DNA of 64,000 nt from Pseudomonadota bacterium (GTDB lineage: Bacteria > Pseudomonadota > Gammaproteobacteria > Burkholderiales > Burkholderiaceae_C), in NCBI GenBank assembly GCA_963205115.1, contig CAUJHV010000061.1, forward strand, positions 30,602 to 94,601, read 5' to 3'. Every line of letters begins with the position of its first letter. Within the stretch, counting starts at the first letter, position 1. Shown here one piece after another: positions 13,563 to 26,043 of this stretch. The position numbers were made by a program, and so were the translations under genes. The notes beneath the pieces were generated by a model. It did no database searches. It saw only the letters and a list, made by a program, of their open reading frames with translations, and had not been told where the DNA came from.

Positions 13563-14414
13563 TCAGGCGGGCCCGCCCGAGCGCAGTGCCGCAGCTTCCT
13601 GCAGCACCGCGCGGATCTCCCCGAGCAGGTCGATGGCGTCGATCGGGTGCGTCAGGAAGCGCTGTGCGCCCATCGCAAGCCCCTGCTTGCGCAGCAGGTT
13701 GTTGTAGGTCGACGCGGTCAGCAGGATGAAGGGCACGGCGCGGCTGCGTTCGTCGCGCCGCATCGCGGCGAGCAGGTCGATGCCCGTGCCACCGGGCATC
13801 AGCACGTCGCACAAGACCAGGTCGACCCGCGTGGCCAGCAGCAGCTCGCGCGCCTCGGCCACGGAGGTGGCGGCGAGCGTGCGGTAGCCCGCCGGTTCGA
13901 GCAGCTGGCACTTGTAGTGCAGGTTGGCCGGCGTGTCGTCCACCACCAGCAGCATGAGGCCGGGCAGGGGCGCCCGACAGTCGTCCGGCACGTCCCCCGG
14001 CGCCGCGCCCGCGGCCGATGCGGCGTCGGGCGCGGCGGGCGCGCGATGCCCCGCGCCCAGCATCGACTCGATCGCCTTGAGGAAGGCGGGCGGATCGATC
14101 GGCTTGGCGAAATGCGCGTCGAAACCGACCGCCAGGGCGCTGTCGCGGTCCCCGACCATCGCATGCGCGGTCACCGCGACCAGCGGGATGCCGGCCAGCC
14201 GCGCATCGGACTTCAGTTCAGCGGCCACCGCGTAGCCGTCTCGGCAGGGCATCTCGACATCGCACAGGATCAGCGTCGGCTCGAGTTCGCGCGCCAGGAC
14301 GACCCCGCGGTCGCCGTCCATCGCGGCATGCACCTCGTGTCCCTGCGACTCCAGCAGGAAGACCATGAGCTCCAGGTTGACCGGGTTGTCCTCGATGACC
14401 AGCACGCGTGCCAT
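13563..14414 (-). CDS. Response regulator with two tandem REC domains and no output domain
   Basis: [28 protein letters not shown]...ILCDVEMP and [20 protein letters not shown]...[12 protein letters not shown]. Confidence 0.9.
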   Translation of the reverse strand: MARVLVIEDNPVNLELMVFLLESQGHEVHAAMDGDRGVVLARELEPTLILCDVEMPCRDGYAVAAELKSDARLAGIPLVAVTAHAMVGDRDSALAVGFDAHFAKPIDPPAFLKAIESMLGAGHRAPAAPDAASAAGAAPGDVPDDCRAPLPGLMLLVVDDTPANLHYKCQLLEPAGYRTLAATSVAEARELLLATRVDLVLCDVLMPGGTGIDLLAAMRRDERSRAVPFILLTASTYNNLLRKQGLAMGAQRFLTHPIDAIDLLGEIRAVLQEAAALRSGGPA

Positions 14415-14421
14415 GGTCGAC

Positions 14422-15891
14422 CTAACGGTGCCGGGCAACCGCCAGCGTGAAGCGGCTGCCCTGGCCTTCCACGCTGGCGGCGGTGAGCGAGCCGCCCATC
14501 AACTCGGCCAGCTTGCGCGACAGATGCAGCCCCAGCCCGGTTCCGTTGCCCCTGTGTTCCCGCTTGCCGACCTGGACGAATGCCTGGAACAGGCGCTGCA
14601 GGTCGTCGGGTGCGATGCCCGGGCCGGTGTCTGCCACGCTGAAGGCGACGGCCGGCCGGCCGTCCTGCAGCGTCGCGGGCTGGATCTCGATCGTCACGCC
14701 GCCGTCTTCGGTGAATTTCAGGGCGTTGTTGACCAGGTTCAGCAGTACCTGCTGGATGGCCCGGTGTTCGCCCGAAGCGAACAGACCCGTTTCCCCGGCG
14801 ACGACCTCGAGCGTGAGCCCCCGTTCCTGCGCCAGCGGCCGCAGGGTGGACGCCACGGCTTCCGCCAGCGGCATGCACTCGACCGCCTCCCGCGCGAATT
14901 CCACGTGACCGGACTCGATCTTGGCCAGGTCGAGCAGGTCGTTGATCAGCGACAGCAGGTGCTGGCCGCTCGCGCGCACATGCTGCAGCTGGCGTTCCTG
15001 CTTGTCGGTCAGCGGCCCGGGCAGCTGCATCAGCAGGATGCCGGTGAAGCCCAGGATGGCGTTCAGCGGCGTGCGCAGTTCGTGGCTCATCGTCGCCAGG
15101 AAGCGGTCCTTGGCGTTGCTGGCGCGCTCGAGCTCCAGGTTCTTTTCCTGCAGCGCACGTTCGATGCGCTTGCGGTCGCTGATGTCGCGGATGGCGCTCA
15201 TCACCATGCGTCGGCCGTCCAGCTCGATCGGGCTGAGGCTGATCTCCACCGGGAACTCGCTGCCGTCGGCGCGCAGGCCCAGCAGCTCTAGGCCGCGGCC
15301 CATCGGGCGCAGCCGCGGCAGGTGCAGGTACGCCGTGCGCTGCGGCAGGTGCTGGGCACGCAGCCGCTCGGGCAGCAGCATCTCGATCGGATGTCCGATC
15401 GCGTCGGCAGGGGCATGGCCGAAGATCGAGCGCGCCTGCGCATTGAACAGCACGATGCGGCCGGTGTCGTTGATCACGACCACGGCGTCCGGCAGCGATT
15501 CCAGCAGGTTCTGGTAGCGCGCCTGCAGCAGGTTGGTATCCAGCGCCACGCGCGAGGCGGTCAGGTCGCTGATGGTGCACACGCGGTGCTGGATCTCGCC
15601 GTCCGTGCCCCGCTGCACGCGCCACGAACAGCGCACGTGGATGACCGCGCCGTCCTTGCGCCGGTGCATCGTTTCGCGCGGGGCCGCTTCGCCTTGCGGT
15701 GGCTCGTCAGGCGCCATGCCCGCGGGAGCCAGCAACTGCGCCATCGGCTGGCCCAGAGCTTCTTCTTGTTCGAAGCCGTAGATGCGTTCGGCGGCGCTGT
15801 TCCACCAACGCACGACGCCGTCCCGGTCCAGCAGGATCAGGCCGTCCGGAGAATGCTCGACGATGAGGCGGGTGACTTCATCGATGCTCAT
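14422..15891 (-). CDS. PAS-domain sensor histidine kinase
   Basis: Two PAS segments, H-box ATMSHELRTPLNAILGFT, N box LLNLVNNALKFTEDG, G box VADTGPGIAPDD, GNGTGLGLHLSRKL. Confidence 0.93.
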   Translation of the reverse strand: MSIDEVTRLIVEHSPDGLILLDRDGVVRWWNSAAERIYGFEQEEALGQPMAQLLAPAGMAPDEPPQGEAAPRETMHRRKDGAVIHVRCSWRVQRGTDGEIQHRVCTISDLTASRVALDTNLLQARYQNLLESLPDAVVVINDTGRIVLFNAQARSIFGHAPADAIGHPIEMLLPERLRAQHLPQRTAYLHLPRLRPMGRGLELLGLRADGSEFPVEISLSPIELDGRRMVMSAIRDISDRKRIERALQEKNLELERASNAKDRFLATMSHELRTPLNAILGFTGILLMQLPGPLTDKQERQLQHVRASGQHLLSLINDLLDLAKIESGHVEFAREAVECMPLAEAVASTLRPLAQERGLTLEVVAGETGLFASGEHRAIQQVLLNLVNNALKFTEDGGVTIEIQPATLQDGRPAVAFSVADTGPGIAPDDLQRLFQAFVQVGKREHRGNGTGLGLHLSRKLAELMGGSLTAASVEGQGSRFTLAVARHR

Positions 15892-15996
15892 CTATGAAGT
15901 GATCATCACACGCCGGCAGCTTTCCGGCGGAATGACCCAATTGCTCACGCGGCATCCCGCGGCCGCCCTGCGCGTCGGCGCCGGGCGAGGCGGCGG

Positions 15997-16407
15997 TCAG
16001 GCGGGCATGGGCTGGCGGCCTTGGAGGCGCAGCCAGCCGCGTGCGATGCGGTAGACCGCCCACACGCCCAGGACCGCCAGACCGATGTACCAGGTGGCGA
16101 AGCCGATGATCACCAGCGTGAGCGGCAGCGACACGACGACGATCAGCACGGCCCACAGCAGCACCCACCAGAAGGTGCGGATCTGCCAGTTGAAGTGCGA
16201 CTCCAGCCAGGTGCCGCGCACGTCGCCGCGCTTGACGTAGTTGATGATCAGCGCGATCACGGACGGCAGGCCCAGGAAGGCGCCCACAACCGTGGCCGAG
16301 CCGAAGATGCCCAACGCCAGGCCGAACGCGTGCAGCGCGTACGTGATGTGGGTCAGCCGGACCAGCGACGCGTCGGATTCGATGGCGGCCAGGGTGGTGG
16401 TGTTCAT
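15997..16407 (-). CDS. DUF4870-like small membrane protein
   Basis: MNTTTLAAIESDASLVRLTHITYALHAFGLALGIFG...ALIINYVKRGDVRGTWLESHFNWQIRTFWW, hydrophobic segments. Confidence 0.8.
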   Translation of the reverse strand: MNTTTLAAIESDASLVRLTHITYALHAFGLALGIFGSATVVGAFLGLPSVIALIINYVKRGDVRGTWLESHFNWQIRTFWWVLLWAVLIVVVSLPLTLVIIGFATWYIGLAVLGVWAVYRIARGWLRLQGRQPMPA

Positions 16408-16702
16408 CTCGCATGCCCCTCCTTCTTGGGCAAGCGCTATTTTCCGGCGTCGGCCCGGAATGCAAGGGCTGCTGCGACGAAATGCCCCCACAGCGGACCG
16501 AACGGTCGCCCGCGCCGACAGGCGTGCGCCTGGCGCCGTCGCCGGTGTGGCGCGCCGAACGCGCCGGCGGTTGCGCGCCCCGTGTCCGGTTCTCGCACCT
16601 GTGCGGCAGCCGACCCCGGCGTTGGAGGACAATGTCAGGTTGTCCTGCGGCTGCGCGCCTGGCGCGGCTGCCTATCGAACCGCTACGGAAAACCCCAAGC
16701 CC

Positions 16703-18367
<1,665 letters not shown>

Positions 18368-18378
18368 GGTCGCCGGGT

Positions 18379-18421
18379 CCGCACGACACCCGCCGGTGCG
18401 GGTGCCGTGTGCGGGCTTTTC
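18379..18421 (+). terminator. Probable intrinsic terminator after ettA
   Basis: CCGCACgACACCCGC-CGGT-GCGGGTGcCGTGTGCGG imperfect stem followed by CTTTTC. Confidence 0.6.
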
Positions 18422-18542
18422 CCGAGTTGTTCCGGTGATGCCCCGAAGGTGTGGCGTGCAGGCTTGACCGCACAATCGGCGGCGGTTGCCGCGCGTTGGT
18501 GCGGTGGACCGATCCCCGTCACTTCCCGATTGGCAACTGCCC

Positions 18543-21404
18543 ATGCGTGTTCGCCCGACCGTTCTTTCGCGCTCATCGCTGGCCCTGGCCGCGTTGCTGG
18601 CCCTGGCGGGCTGTGCGCAGTTCCAGTGGCCCGCAGCGCCGGGCGCCGTGACGCCGGCGTCTGCGACCGCATCGACGCCCGCATCTGCGCCGGCCGTGGC
18701 AGCAGCGGCTCCTGCACCCCGACCTGTGGTGCGTTCCACGCCAGTCCCGCCGACTGGCACGACCGCGGCCGCCGGAGCAGCAACTGCGCCGCGCCCGCCC
18801 GCGTCGGCCCCAACCGCGGCGCCCGCACCCGGCTCGCCGCCCAGTTTCGACAGCGTGACCAAGGATGCCACCCGCAGTGACGGACTGATCGCGGTCTGGC
18901 GCAAGGACGACAAGGTCTGGCTCGAGTTGAAACCCGAGGACTTCGACAAGCCCTTCTTCCTGTCGCCCAAACTGTCCAAGGGGCTCGGCGAGGGCGTGCT
19001 GTTCGGCGGGATGATGATGCCGTCGCGCGTCGGCCGCGCGCAGGTCGTCGAGTTCCGACGCGTGCACAACACCGTGCACCTGGTGGCGCGCAACCTGCGC
19101 TACGTGGCCAATCCGGCCACGCCTGAGGCACGCGCCGTCGAACGCGGCTTCGCGGACAGCATGCTGTCGGGCGCGCCGGTGGCCAGCCAGCCGCATCCGC
19201 AGCGCAACACGGTGCTCGTCGATGCCGCACCGCTGTTTCTGGGCGATCTGATGGGCCTGGCACCGATCCTGCAACAAACCTATCGGCAGGGCTACTCGCT
19301 GGATCCGCGCTACACCGGCTTCACGTCGGTGCGCAGCATGCCCGATCAACTGGCCCTGGACGTGCGGGCGCATTTCGCCACGCCGTCGCTGGCCAGCGCG
19401 CCGCCTGTCTCGCTGCCTGGCGCACCGGTGCCTACCGTGCCCGGCTCGCTGGCCGATCCGCGCAGCATGCTGCTGGGCGTGTATTACTCGATCTCGAAGA
19501 TGCCCGAGCAGCCGATGAAGCCCCGCCGGGCCGATCCGCGCCTGGGCCACTTCACCAGTTCCGTCGACGACTTCAGCACCGACGCGCGGCCCTCGACGCG
19601 GGTGCGCCACATCGACCGCTGGCGGCTGGAGAAGAAGGACCCGGCCGCTGCCCTGTCCGAGCCGGTCAAGCCGATCACGTTCTGGATCGACCGGACCGTG
19701 CCGCTGCGCTACCGCGATGCCGTCACCGCCGGCATCGTCGAGTGGAACAAGGCCTTCGAGAAGATCGGCTTCAAGGATGCGATCGTGGCCCGGGTGCAAC
19801 CCGACGACGCCACCTTCGACACGCTGGACGTCGGCGTGGCCTCCGTGCGCTGGATCACCACCGCATCTCCTCGTTTCGATGGTTATGGGCCCAGCGTGAC
19901 CGACCCGCGCAGCGGTGAGATCCTGGATGCCGACATCGTGATCGATGCAGGGGCCGCCCGCACGATGAGAACCCTGCGCGCGCAGGTGCTCGACGGCGCG
20001 ACCGACCTGAACTTTCCCGCGTTGATGCAGTTCCCGCGTGAGTCACGCGCGGCACATGCGGCGCATGCGGCGCACGATGCCGGCCCCGACGCGGCTTGCG
20101 AATTCGGCGCGCACCTCAGCGAGCAGATGGGCTATGCGCTCGAGGTGCTGGCCGCGCGTGGCGACATCGGGCCGGACGACGAGACCACGCAGCAATTTGC
20201 CATCGAACGCGTCAAGGCCGTCACGGTGCACGAAATCGGCCACGCGCTGGGCCTGCGCCACAACTTCCGATCCTCGCGCGCCTACACGCTGGCCCAACTG
20301 GCCGACCCCGTATTCACCGCGGCCAATGGCATCACGGCCTCGGTGATGGACTATCCCGACCTGAACCTGCCGCCGCCGGGCACGTCGCTGGCCCAGCACG
20401 GCGCGGTCTTCCGCACGGGCCTGGGGCCCTACGACTACTGGGCCATCGAATACGCCTACTTGCCGCTCGAGCCCGCTGCGGAGAAGCAGGCGCTGCAGCG
20501 CATCGCCGAGCGTGGAACGGACCCGCTGCTGGCCTACGGTACCGACGAAGACAACTCGCTGGGCATCGATCCGGAATCGCTGACCTTCGATCTGGGTGAC
20601 GACCCCGTGGCCTACGCGCGCCAGCGATTTGCCATCGCCCGCGACCTGATCCGCCGGCAGGAAAGCCGCACGCTGCGCGGCGACCAGAACTACACGGCGC
20701 TGCGCCGTGCGGTGCGATTCGCGGTGCGCGACGTGGCGGTCTCGGCCGGCATCCTGGCGCGCCAGATCGGCGGCGTGCGCACCCTGCGCGATTTCCCGGG
20801 CAGCGGCCGCGACCCGCTGCAGCCCGTCGCCGCCGATGTGCAGCGTGCGGCGCTGGACCTCCTGGCTCAGCACGTGCTCTCGACGGACAGTTTTGCGCTG
20901 TCGCCCTCGTTGCAGCGCAAGCTGGCACCGGACTTCGAGGAACGCGGCGAGGGCGGGCAGAGCACCGACTACCCGATCATCGAAACCTTGTCGGGCCTGA
21001 AGAAGGCGCTGCTGGGGCAGTTGATGAGCGACAGCCTGGCCTCACGGATGCTGGACAGCGAAGGCAAGTCGGCGCCTGGCGCGGCCATGACGCTGTCCGA
21101 GCTGTACCGGCGCATCGGGACGGCGGTCTGGAGCGAGCTCGACAGCCGCGCCGACATTCTCACCACCCGCCGCGAGCTCCAGCGCGACCACGTCAACCGG
21201 CTGTCGGCGCAGTTGCTGCGTCCCTCGACCGGGCGCACCGATACGCGCGCGGTCCTGCGCACCGAAGCACGCGTGCTGCTCAAGCGCCTGCAGGTCGCCA
21301 CGGCACGCAAGGGCCTCAGCCCCGAGTCCCGGGCACACCTGGAAGACAGCCTCGAGACCCTCGACCTGGCTTTGAAGGCCCGGCTGCAGCGCGTCGGACT
21401 CTGA
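18543..21404 (+). CDS. Zinc-dependent metalloprotease lipoprotein (DUF4953/DUF5117-type)
   Basis: Lipobox LAALLALAGCAQ; VTVHEIGHALGLRHNF (HEXXHxxGxxH). Confidence 0.9.
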   Translation: MRVRPTVLSRSSLALAALLALAGCAQFQWPAAPGAVTPASATASTPASAPAVAAAAPAPRPVVRSTPVPPTGTTAAAGAATAPRPPASAPTAAPAPGSPPSFDSVTKDATRSDGLIAVWRKDDKVWLELKPEDFDKPFFLSPKLSKGLGEGVLFGGMMMPSRVGRAQVVEFRRVHNTVHLVARNLRYVANPATPEARAVERGFADSMLSGAPVASQPHPQRNTVLVDAAPLFLGDLMGLAPILQQTYRQGYSLDPRYTGFTSVRSMPDQLALDVRAHFATPSLASAPPVSLPGAPVPTVPGSLADPRSMLLGVYYSISKMPEQPMKPRRADPRLGHFTSSVDDFSTDARPSTRVRHIDRWRLEKKDPAAALSEPVKPITFWIDRTVPLRYRDAVTAGIVEWNKAFEKIGFKDAIVARVQPDDATFDTLDVGVASVRWITTASPRFDGYGPSVTDPRSGEILDADIVIDAGAARTMRTLRAQVLDGATDLNFPALMQFPRESRAAHAAHAAHDAGPDAACEFGAHLSEQMGYALEVLAARGDIGPDDETTQQFAIERVKAVTVHEIGHALGLRHNFRSSRAYTLAQLADPVFTAANGITASVMDYPDLNLPPPGTSLAQHGAVFRTGLGPYDYWAIEYAYLPLEPAAEKQALQRIAERGTDPLLAYGTDEDNSLGIDPESLTFDLGDDPVAYARQRFAIARDLIRRQESRTLRGDQNYTALRRAVRFAVRDVAVSAGILARQIGGVRTLRDFPGSGRDPLQPVAADVQRAALDLLAQHVLSTDSFALSPSLQRKLAPDFEERGEGGQSTDYPIIETLSGLKKALLGQLMSDSLASRMLDSEGKSAPGAAMTLSELYRRIGTAVWSELDSRADILTTRRELQRDHVNRLSAQLLRPSTGRTDTRAVLRTEARVLLKRLQVATARKGLSPESRAHLEDSLETLDLALKARLQRVGL

Positions 21405-21506
21405 TGGTCGGCGGCGGGCCAGTGGGCCCGCTGTCCGTGACCTGTCCGCTCTCGAGGCCTTAACGCGCGCCGCTGTCGGCGTGCCCGCGTCGCGCAAGGG
21501 CGAACA

Positions 21507-22478
21507 TCAGCGCCACAGCCACGCGGCCCCGCGCACACCCGAGGCATCACCGTGCATCGCCGGCACCAGCCGCGTGCGCACGGGGTCGCGCGCACCCGCG
21601 CTGAACACCCATTGATCCCACAGTTCGGGCACGCGCCGGTACAGGTGCGGCATCAGCGACAGCCCGCCGCCCAGCACGATCACGTCGGGATCCAACAGGT
21701 TGATGATGCTGGCCAGCGCGCGCGCCAGGCGCGAGGCGTGGCGTTCGAGCGTCGCCTGGCTGCCGGCATCGCCGGCGGCGGCGTCTTCCGCGATCTGCCG
21801 CGCGGCAACGAACCGACCCGTCTGGCGTTCGTGGTCCCGGCTGATGCCCGGGCCGCTGACCCAGGTCTCGACGCAGCCTTGCTGGCCGCAATAGCAGGCC
21901 GGGGCCGGCAGCTCGTCGGCGGTTGGCCAGGGCAGGGGGTTGTGGCCCCACTCGCCGGCGATGCGGTGCGCGCCGGTGATCACCTGCCCGCCCACGACGA
22001 TGCCCGCGCCCGTGCCCGTGCCCAGGATGGACGCAAAGACCACGTCCGCACCGGCGCCTGCGCCGTCCGTGGCCTCGGACAGGGCCAGGCAGTTGGCGTC
22101 GTTGGCAAAACGCACCGGCTGCCCGATGAGCCCGGCCAGGTCGTCCGGCAGGCGCTTGCCGTTCAGGCAGGTGGAATTGGCATTCTTGATCGTGCCGTCG
22201 GCGGAGACCGCGCCGGGGCCACCCACGCCGACCGTCATGTCGGCGGGCCCGCACAGCAGCCGCGCGATGCCGACTACATCGGCCAGGACCTCGAGCGTCG
22301 CCCGGTAGTCGCCCGCGGGCGTGCCGATGCGGCGGTGCCAGACCTCGCGCCCGTCGGCATTGAAGAGTGCGGCGTGGATCTTCGTGCCGCCCAGGTCGAT
22401 GCCCAGCGCGTGTACGCGGTGGTCTTCAACTTCTTTTTCTCCCTCGATCGTCAACGCCCGCTCCTCCCCACTGCGCAC
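21507..22478 (-). CDS. ROK-family sugar kinase (fructokinase/NAGK-like)
   Basis: ALGIDLGGTKIHAALF; CYCGQQGCVETWVSGPG; VIVLGGGLS; exact start uncertain. Confidence 0.88.
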   Translation of the reverse strand: MRSGEERALTIEGEKEVEDHRVHALGIDLGGTKIHAALFNADGREVWHRRIGTPAGDYRATLEVLADVVGIARLLCGPADMTVGVGGPGAVSADGTIKNANSTCLNGKRLPDDLAGLIGQPVRFANDANCLALSEATDGAGAGADVVFASILGTGTGAGIVVGGQVITGAHRIAGEWGHNPLPWPTADELPAPACYCGQQGCVETWVSGPGISRDHERQTGRFVAARQIAEDAAAGDAGSQATLERHASRLARALASIINLLDPDVIVLGGGLSLMPHLYRRVPELWDQWVFSAGARDPVRTRLVPAMHGDASGVRGAAWLWR

Positions 22479-22515
22479 TTCAGGAACCGCCGGACTGCGT
22501 GTCCCGGCGTGCCCC

Positions 22516-23283
22516 TCAAGTCCCGGTTGTCCCGGTGTCTTCCGAACCCGCTGTCCACCGCCCGTCGGTCAGCACCTGGAACGGGCGGAACTGTGTCTTG
22601 TAGGCCATCTTGGGGCTCTCGCCGATCCAGTAGCCCAGGTAGACATGCTTGAGCTTGAGTTGTCGGGTCTGCTCGATCTGCCACAGCACGCTGTAGGTGC
22701 CGTAGCTGGCGTGGGTGATGTCGGGGTCGTAGAAGGTGTAGACGGCAGACAGGCCGTCGTTGAGCACGTCCAGGATGGACACCATGCGCAGGACGCCCGG
22801 GCCCTGGCCGTCGGCGGCAGGCTCGCGGAATTCGACGAGGCGCGAATTGACGCGGCTTTGCAGCAGGAACTGCGTGTACTGGTCGACGCTGTCGTGGTCC
22901 ATGCCGCCGCCGCTGTGCCGGCCGGCCTGGTAGCGCAAGTAGAGCTGGTAGTGCTCCGGCAGGAAACCCAGTCGCAGCACGCGCGACTTCAGGTCGGCGT
23001 GCGCCTTCCACGTGCGCCGCTGCGTGCGGCTGGGCTTGAACTCGGCCACGGGAATGCGCAGCGGCACGCAGGCCTTGCAGCCGTCGCAGTAGGGGCGGTA
23101 GGTGAACATCCCGCTGCGCCGGAAGCCGTTGGCGACCAGGCCGGAATACGCATCGGCGTGGATCAGGTGACTGGGCGTGGCCACCTGGCTGCGGGCCAGA
23201 CGCCCCGGCAGGTAGCTGCACGGATACGGCGCCGTGGCATAGAACTGCAGCGAAGAGAGCGGAAGCTCTTTGGGAAACGTCAC
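22516..23283 (-). CDS. bpt: Aspartate/glutamate leucyltransferase (arginyl-tRNA--protein transferase family)
   Basis: [24 protein letters not shown]...[30 protein letters not shown]. Confidence 0.93.
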   Translation of the reverse strand: MTFPKELPLSSLQFYATAPYPCSYLPGRLARSQVATPSHLIHADAYSGLVANGFRRSGMFTYRPYCDGCKACVPLRIPVAEFKPSRTQRRTWKAHADLKSRVLRLGFLPEHYQLYLRYQAGRHSGGGMDHDSVDQYTQFLLQSRVNSRLVEFREPAADGQGPGVLRMVSILDVLNDGLSAVYTFYDPDITHASYGTYSVLWQIEQTRQLKLKHVYLGYWIGESPKMAYKTQFRPFQVLTDGRWTAGSEDTGTTGT

Positions 23284-23411
23284 GCGTTCAATCCTGCCAT
23301 CGGGCCTCGATCGGGCCTGTTCTTGCGCGCGGTCTGGGTTCCTCGCGCCCTGCGAGCCGGTTCCTTCCGGCCCTCTTCCCTGCGGGTTGCAGCTGCGCCG
23401 GCATGGCCGTT

Positions 23412-24152
23412 TCAGTCTGCGAGCCCAAGGGTCGCCCAGTGCCGCGGATCATAGGACCAATCACGGATGTCACCGCCCCCGAGGCCAAGGGTGAGCATCC
23501 GTTCGAAGAGCTCACGCGGCACTTCGAAAGCACCCAGGCTGGCCAGGTGTCGCGTGTTCTGCTGGCAGTCGATGACCGGCACCTCGTGCACGCGGCAGAA
23601 CGCGACGAGTGCCGACAAGGCGATCTTGGAGGCATCCGTGCGACGCGCGAACATCGATTCGCCGAAGACCATGCGGCCGATGGACACGCAGTACAGGCCG
23701 CCGACGAGTTCCTCGTCGATCCAGGTTTCCACGCTGTGCACGCGGCCCGCGCGGTGCCAGATGCGGTAGGCACGCACCATCGCGGGGACGATCCAGGTGC
23801 CGCTCTGGCCCTCGCGCGGCATGCTCGCGCAGGCGTCGATCACCTGGTCGAAGGCGGTGTCGAAGCGGATCTCGCAGCCGGGTGTGTCGATGAAGCGGCG
23901 CAGTGTCTTGCGCAGCGAACGCGAGAGCTTGAAGGCCTGCGGCGGCAGCACCATGCGCGGGTCGGGGCTCCACCACAGCACCGGCTGGCGTTCGCTGTAC
24001 CAGGGAAAGATGCCGTGGCGGTAAGCCTCTTCGAGGCGCTCGATCGACAGCCGCCCGCCGGCCGCCAGCAGACCCGGTGCCTCGGATTCGGGCGGCATCG
24101 CGAGCTGGGTTGGCGGCAAGGGCCGCTGCTCGTCGATCCAGTGCAATTGCAT
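23412..24152 (-). CDS. aat: Leucyl/phenylalanyl-tRNA--protein transferase
   Basis: [62 protein letters not shown]. Confidence 0.95.
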   Translation of the reverse strand: MQLHWIDEQRPLPPTQLAMPPESEAPGLLAAGGRLSIERLEEAYRHGIFPWYSERQPVLWWSPDPRMVLPPQAFKLSRSLRKTLRRFIDTPGCEIRFDTAFDQVIDACASMPREGQSGTWIVPAMVRAYRIWHRAGRVHSVETWIDEELVGGLYCVSIGRMVFGESMFARRTDASKIALSALVAFCRVHEVPVIDCQQNTRHLASLGAFEVPRELFERMLTLGLGGGDIRDWSYDPRHWATLGLAD

Positions 24153-24268
24153 GACGTGATACTAGCGCGCCATGCCGTTTCACCCAATGGCCGAAGCCCC
24201 CGCGACCCTGCCGTGGTCTGGGGATGGACAAGCGCGGGGCCGCCCTGCCGAGCGGGCCCGCCCGCCGT

Positions 24269-25450
24269 TCAGAAGGTGGGAATGCCGGTGATGGCGCGGC
24301 CCAGGATCAGCGCGTGGATGTCGTGCGTGCCTTCGTAGGTGTTGACGACTTCCAGGTTGACCAGGTGGCGCGCCACGCCGAATTCGTCGCTGATGCCGTT
24401 GCCGCCCATCATGTCGCGCGCCAGGCGGGCGATGTCCAACGCCTTGCCGCAGCTGTTGCGCTTGAGGATGCTGGTGATCTCGACGGCGGCCGGACCTTCG
24501 TCCTTCATGCGGCCCAGCCGCAGGCAGCCCTGCAGGCCCAGCGAGATGTCGGTCAGCATGTCGGCCAGCTTCTTCTGGATCAGCTGGTTGGCCGCCAGCG
24601 GCTTGCCGAACTGCTTGCGGTCCAGCACGTACTGGCGCGCGCGGTGGAAGCAGTCTTCGGCCGCGCCCAGCGCGCCCCAGGCGATGCCGTAGCGCGCGCT
24701 GTTCAGGCAGGTGAACGGGCCCTTGAGGCCGCGCACATCCGGGAACGCGTTTTCCTCGGGGCAGAAGACCTCGTCCATCACGATCTCGCCGGTGATGCTG
24801 GCGCGCAGGCCCACCTTGCCGTGGATCGCTGGGGCGCTCAAGCCCTTCCAGCCCTTCTCGAGCACGAAGCCGCGGATCGCGCCTTCGTCGTCCTTGGCCC
24901 AGACGACAAAGACATCGGCGATCGGCGAGTTGCTGATCCACATCTTGCTGCCGCTCAAGCTGTAGCCGCCGGCCACCTTCTTCGCCCGCGTGATCATGCT
25001 GGCGGGGTCCGAGCCGTGGTTGGGTTCGGTCAGGCCGAAGCAGCCGATCCATTCACCCGTGGCGAGCTTCGGCAGGTATTTCTGGCGCGTGACCTCGTTG
25101 CCAAATTCGTAGATCGGCACCATCACCAACGACGACTGCACGCTCATCATGCTGCGGTAGCCGGAGTCCACACGCTCCACTTCGCGCGCGATCAGGCCGT
25201 AGCAGACGTAGTTCATGCCGGCGCCGCCGTACTGCTCGGGGATGGTGGGGCCCAGCAGGCCGAGCTCGCCCATCTCGCGGAAGATGGCCGGGTCGGTGGT
25301 CTCGTTGCGGAAGGCCAGCTGCACACGCGGCGCCAGCTTGTCCTGGCAATAGGCCTGGGCGGCGTCGCGCACCGCGCGCTCGTCGGCCGTCAGCTGGTCG
25401 TCCAGCAGGAAAGGGTCTTGCCACTGGAAGGTGGCCTTGGGGGATGCCAT
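24269..25450 (-). CDS. gcdH: Acyl-CoA dehydrogenase, glutaryl-CoA dehydrogenase-like
   Basis: [34 protein letters not shown]...[13 protein letters not shown]...[43 protein letters not shown]. Confidence 0.9.
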   Translation of the reverse strand: MASPKATFQWQDPFLLDDQLTADERAVRDAAQAYCQDKLAPRVQLAFRNETTDPAIFREMGELGLLGPTIPEQYGGAGMNYVCYGLIAREVERVDSGYRSMMSVQSSLVMVPIYEFGNEVTRQKYLPKLATGEWIGCFGLTEPNHGSDPASMITRAKKVAGGYSLSGSKMWISNSPIADVFVVWAKDDEGAIRGFVLEKGWKGLSAPAIHGKVGLRASITGEIVMDEVFCPEENAFPDVRGLKGPFTCLNSARYGIAWGALGAAEDCFHRARQYVLDRKQFGKPLAANQLIQKKLADMLTDISLGLQGCLRLGRMKDEGPAAVEITSILKRNSCGKALDIARLARDMMGGNGISDEFGVARHLVNLEVVNTYEGTHDIHALILGRAITGIPTF

Positions 25451-25516
25451 GGGGAATGCTCCGGATCGATTCAGGTGAACGGAAGGCGGGAAGTGGCGCG
25501 ATTGTCGCGGCCCGGC

Positions 25517-25927
25517 TTACTCGGGTACGACGGCCGTGACTTCGATCTCCACCACGGCGGCGTCTTCCATCAGCGCAACCACCTGTACCGCGGCCATGGC
25601 CACGGCGTAGTTGCCGATCAGCTCGCGGTACTGCGCACCGATCTCGCGGCCGGCGGCCAGGTAGGCCTTCTTGTCGGTGACGTACCAGGTCATGCGCACG
25701 ATGTGCTCGGGCTTGGCGCCGGCCGCGGCCAGCACGGCCACGACGTTCTGCAGCGCCACGCGTGTCTGCGGCACGATGCCGCCGTCGGGGAAACGGCCTT
25801 CGGCATCCCAGCCGACCATGCCGGCCACGAAGACCTGGCGTCCCTGGGCCGTGACGGCGGCGCTCACGCCGTTGGCATATCCCTTGGGGCGCGGCCAGCC
25901 GGGGGGCAGAAGGGCTTGATGGCTCAT
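25517..25927 (-). CDS. RidA family (enamine/imine deaminase) protein
   Basis: GYANGVSAAVTAQGRQVFVAGMVGWDAEGRFP...QTRVALQNVVAVLAAAGAKPEHIVRMTWYVTDK. Confidence 0.88.
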   Translation of the reverse strand: MSHQALLPPGWPRPKGYANGVSAAVTAQGRQVFVAGMVGWDAEGRFPDGGIVPQTRVALQNVVAVLAAAGAKPEHIVRMTWYVTDKKAYLAAGREIGAQYRELIGNYAVAMAAVQVVALMEDAAVVEIEVTAVVPE

Positions 25928-26043
25928 CGGGGGGTCTCCTGGGCAAGGCGGGGTGACAGCATACGGTGCGGACGAACGGGAGTACCTTCGCGCTGCCTGC
26001 GCCGGTATGAACCCTTCGGGCGGCCGGGCGGGCTCATCTCGGG

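Noticed and set aside
21418-21440. GCGGGCC-AGTG-GGCCCGC-type hairpin between convergent genes as terminator
   Set aside because: Stem is plausible but there is no T-tract; insufficient support.
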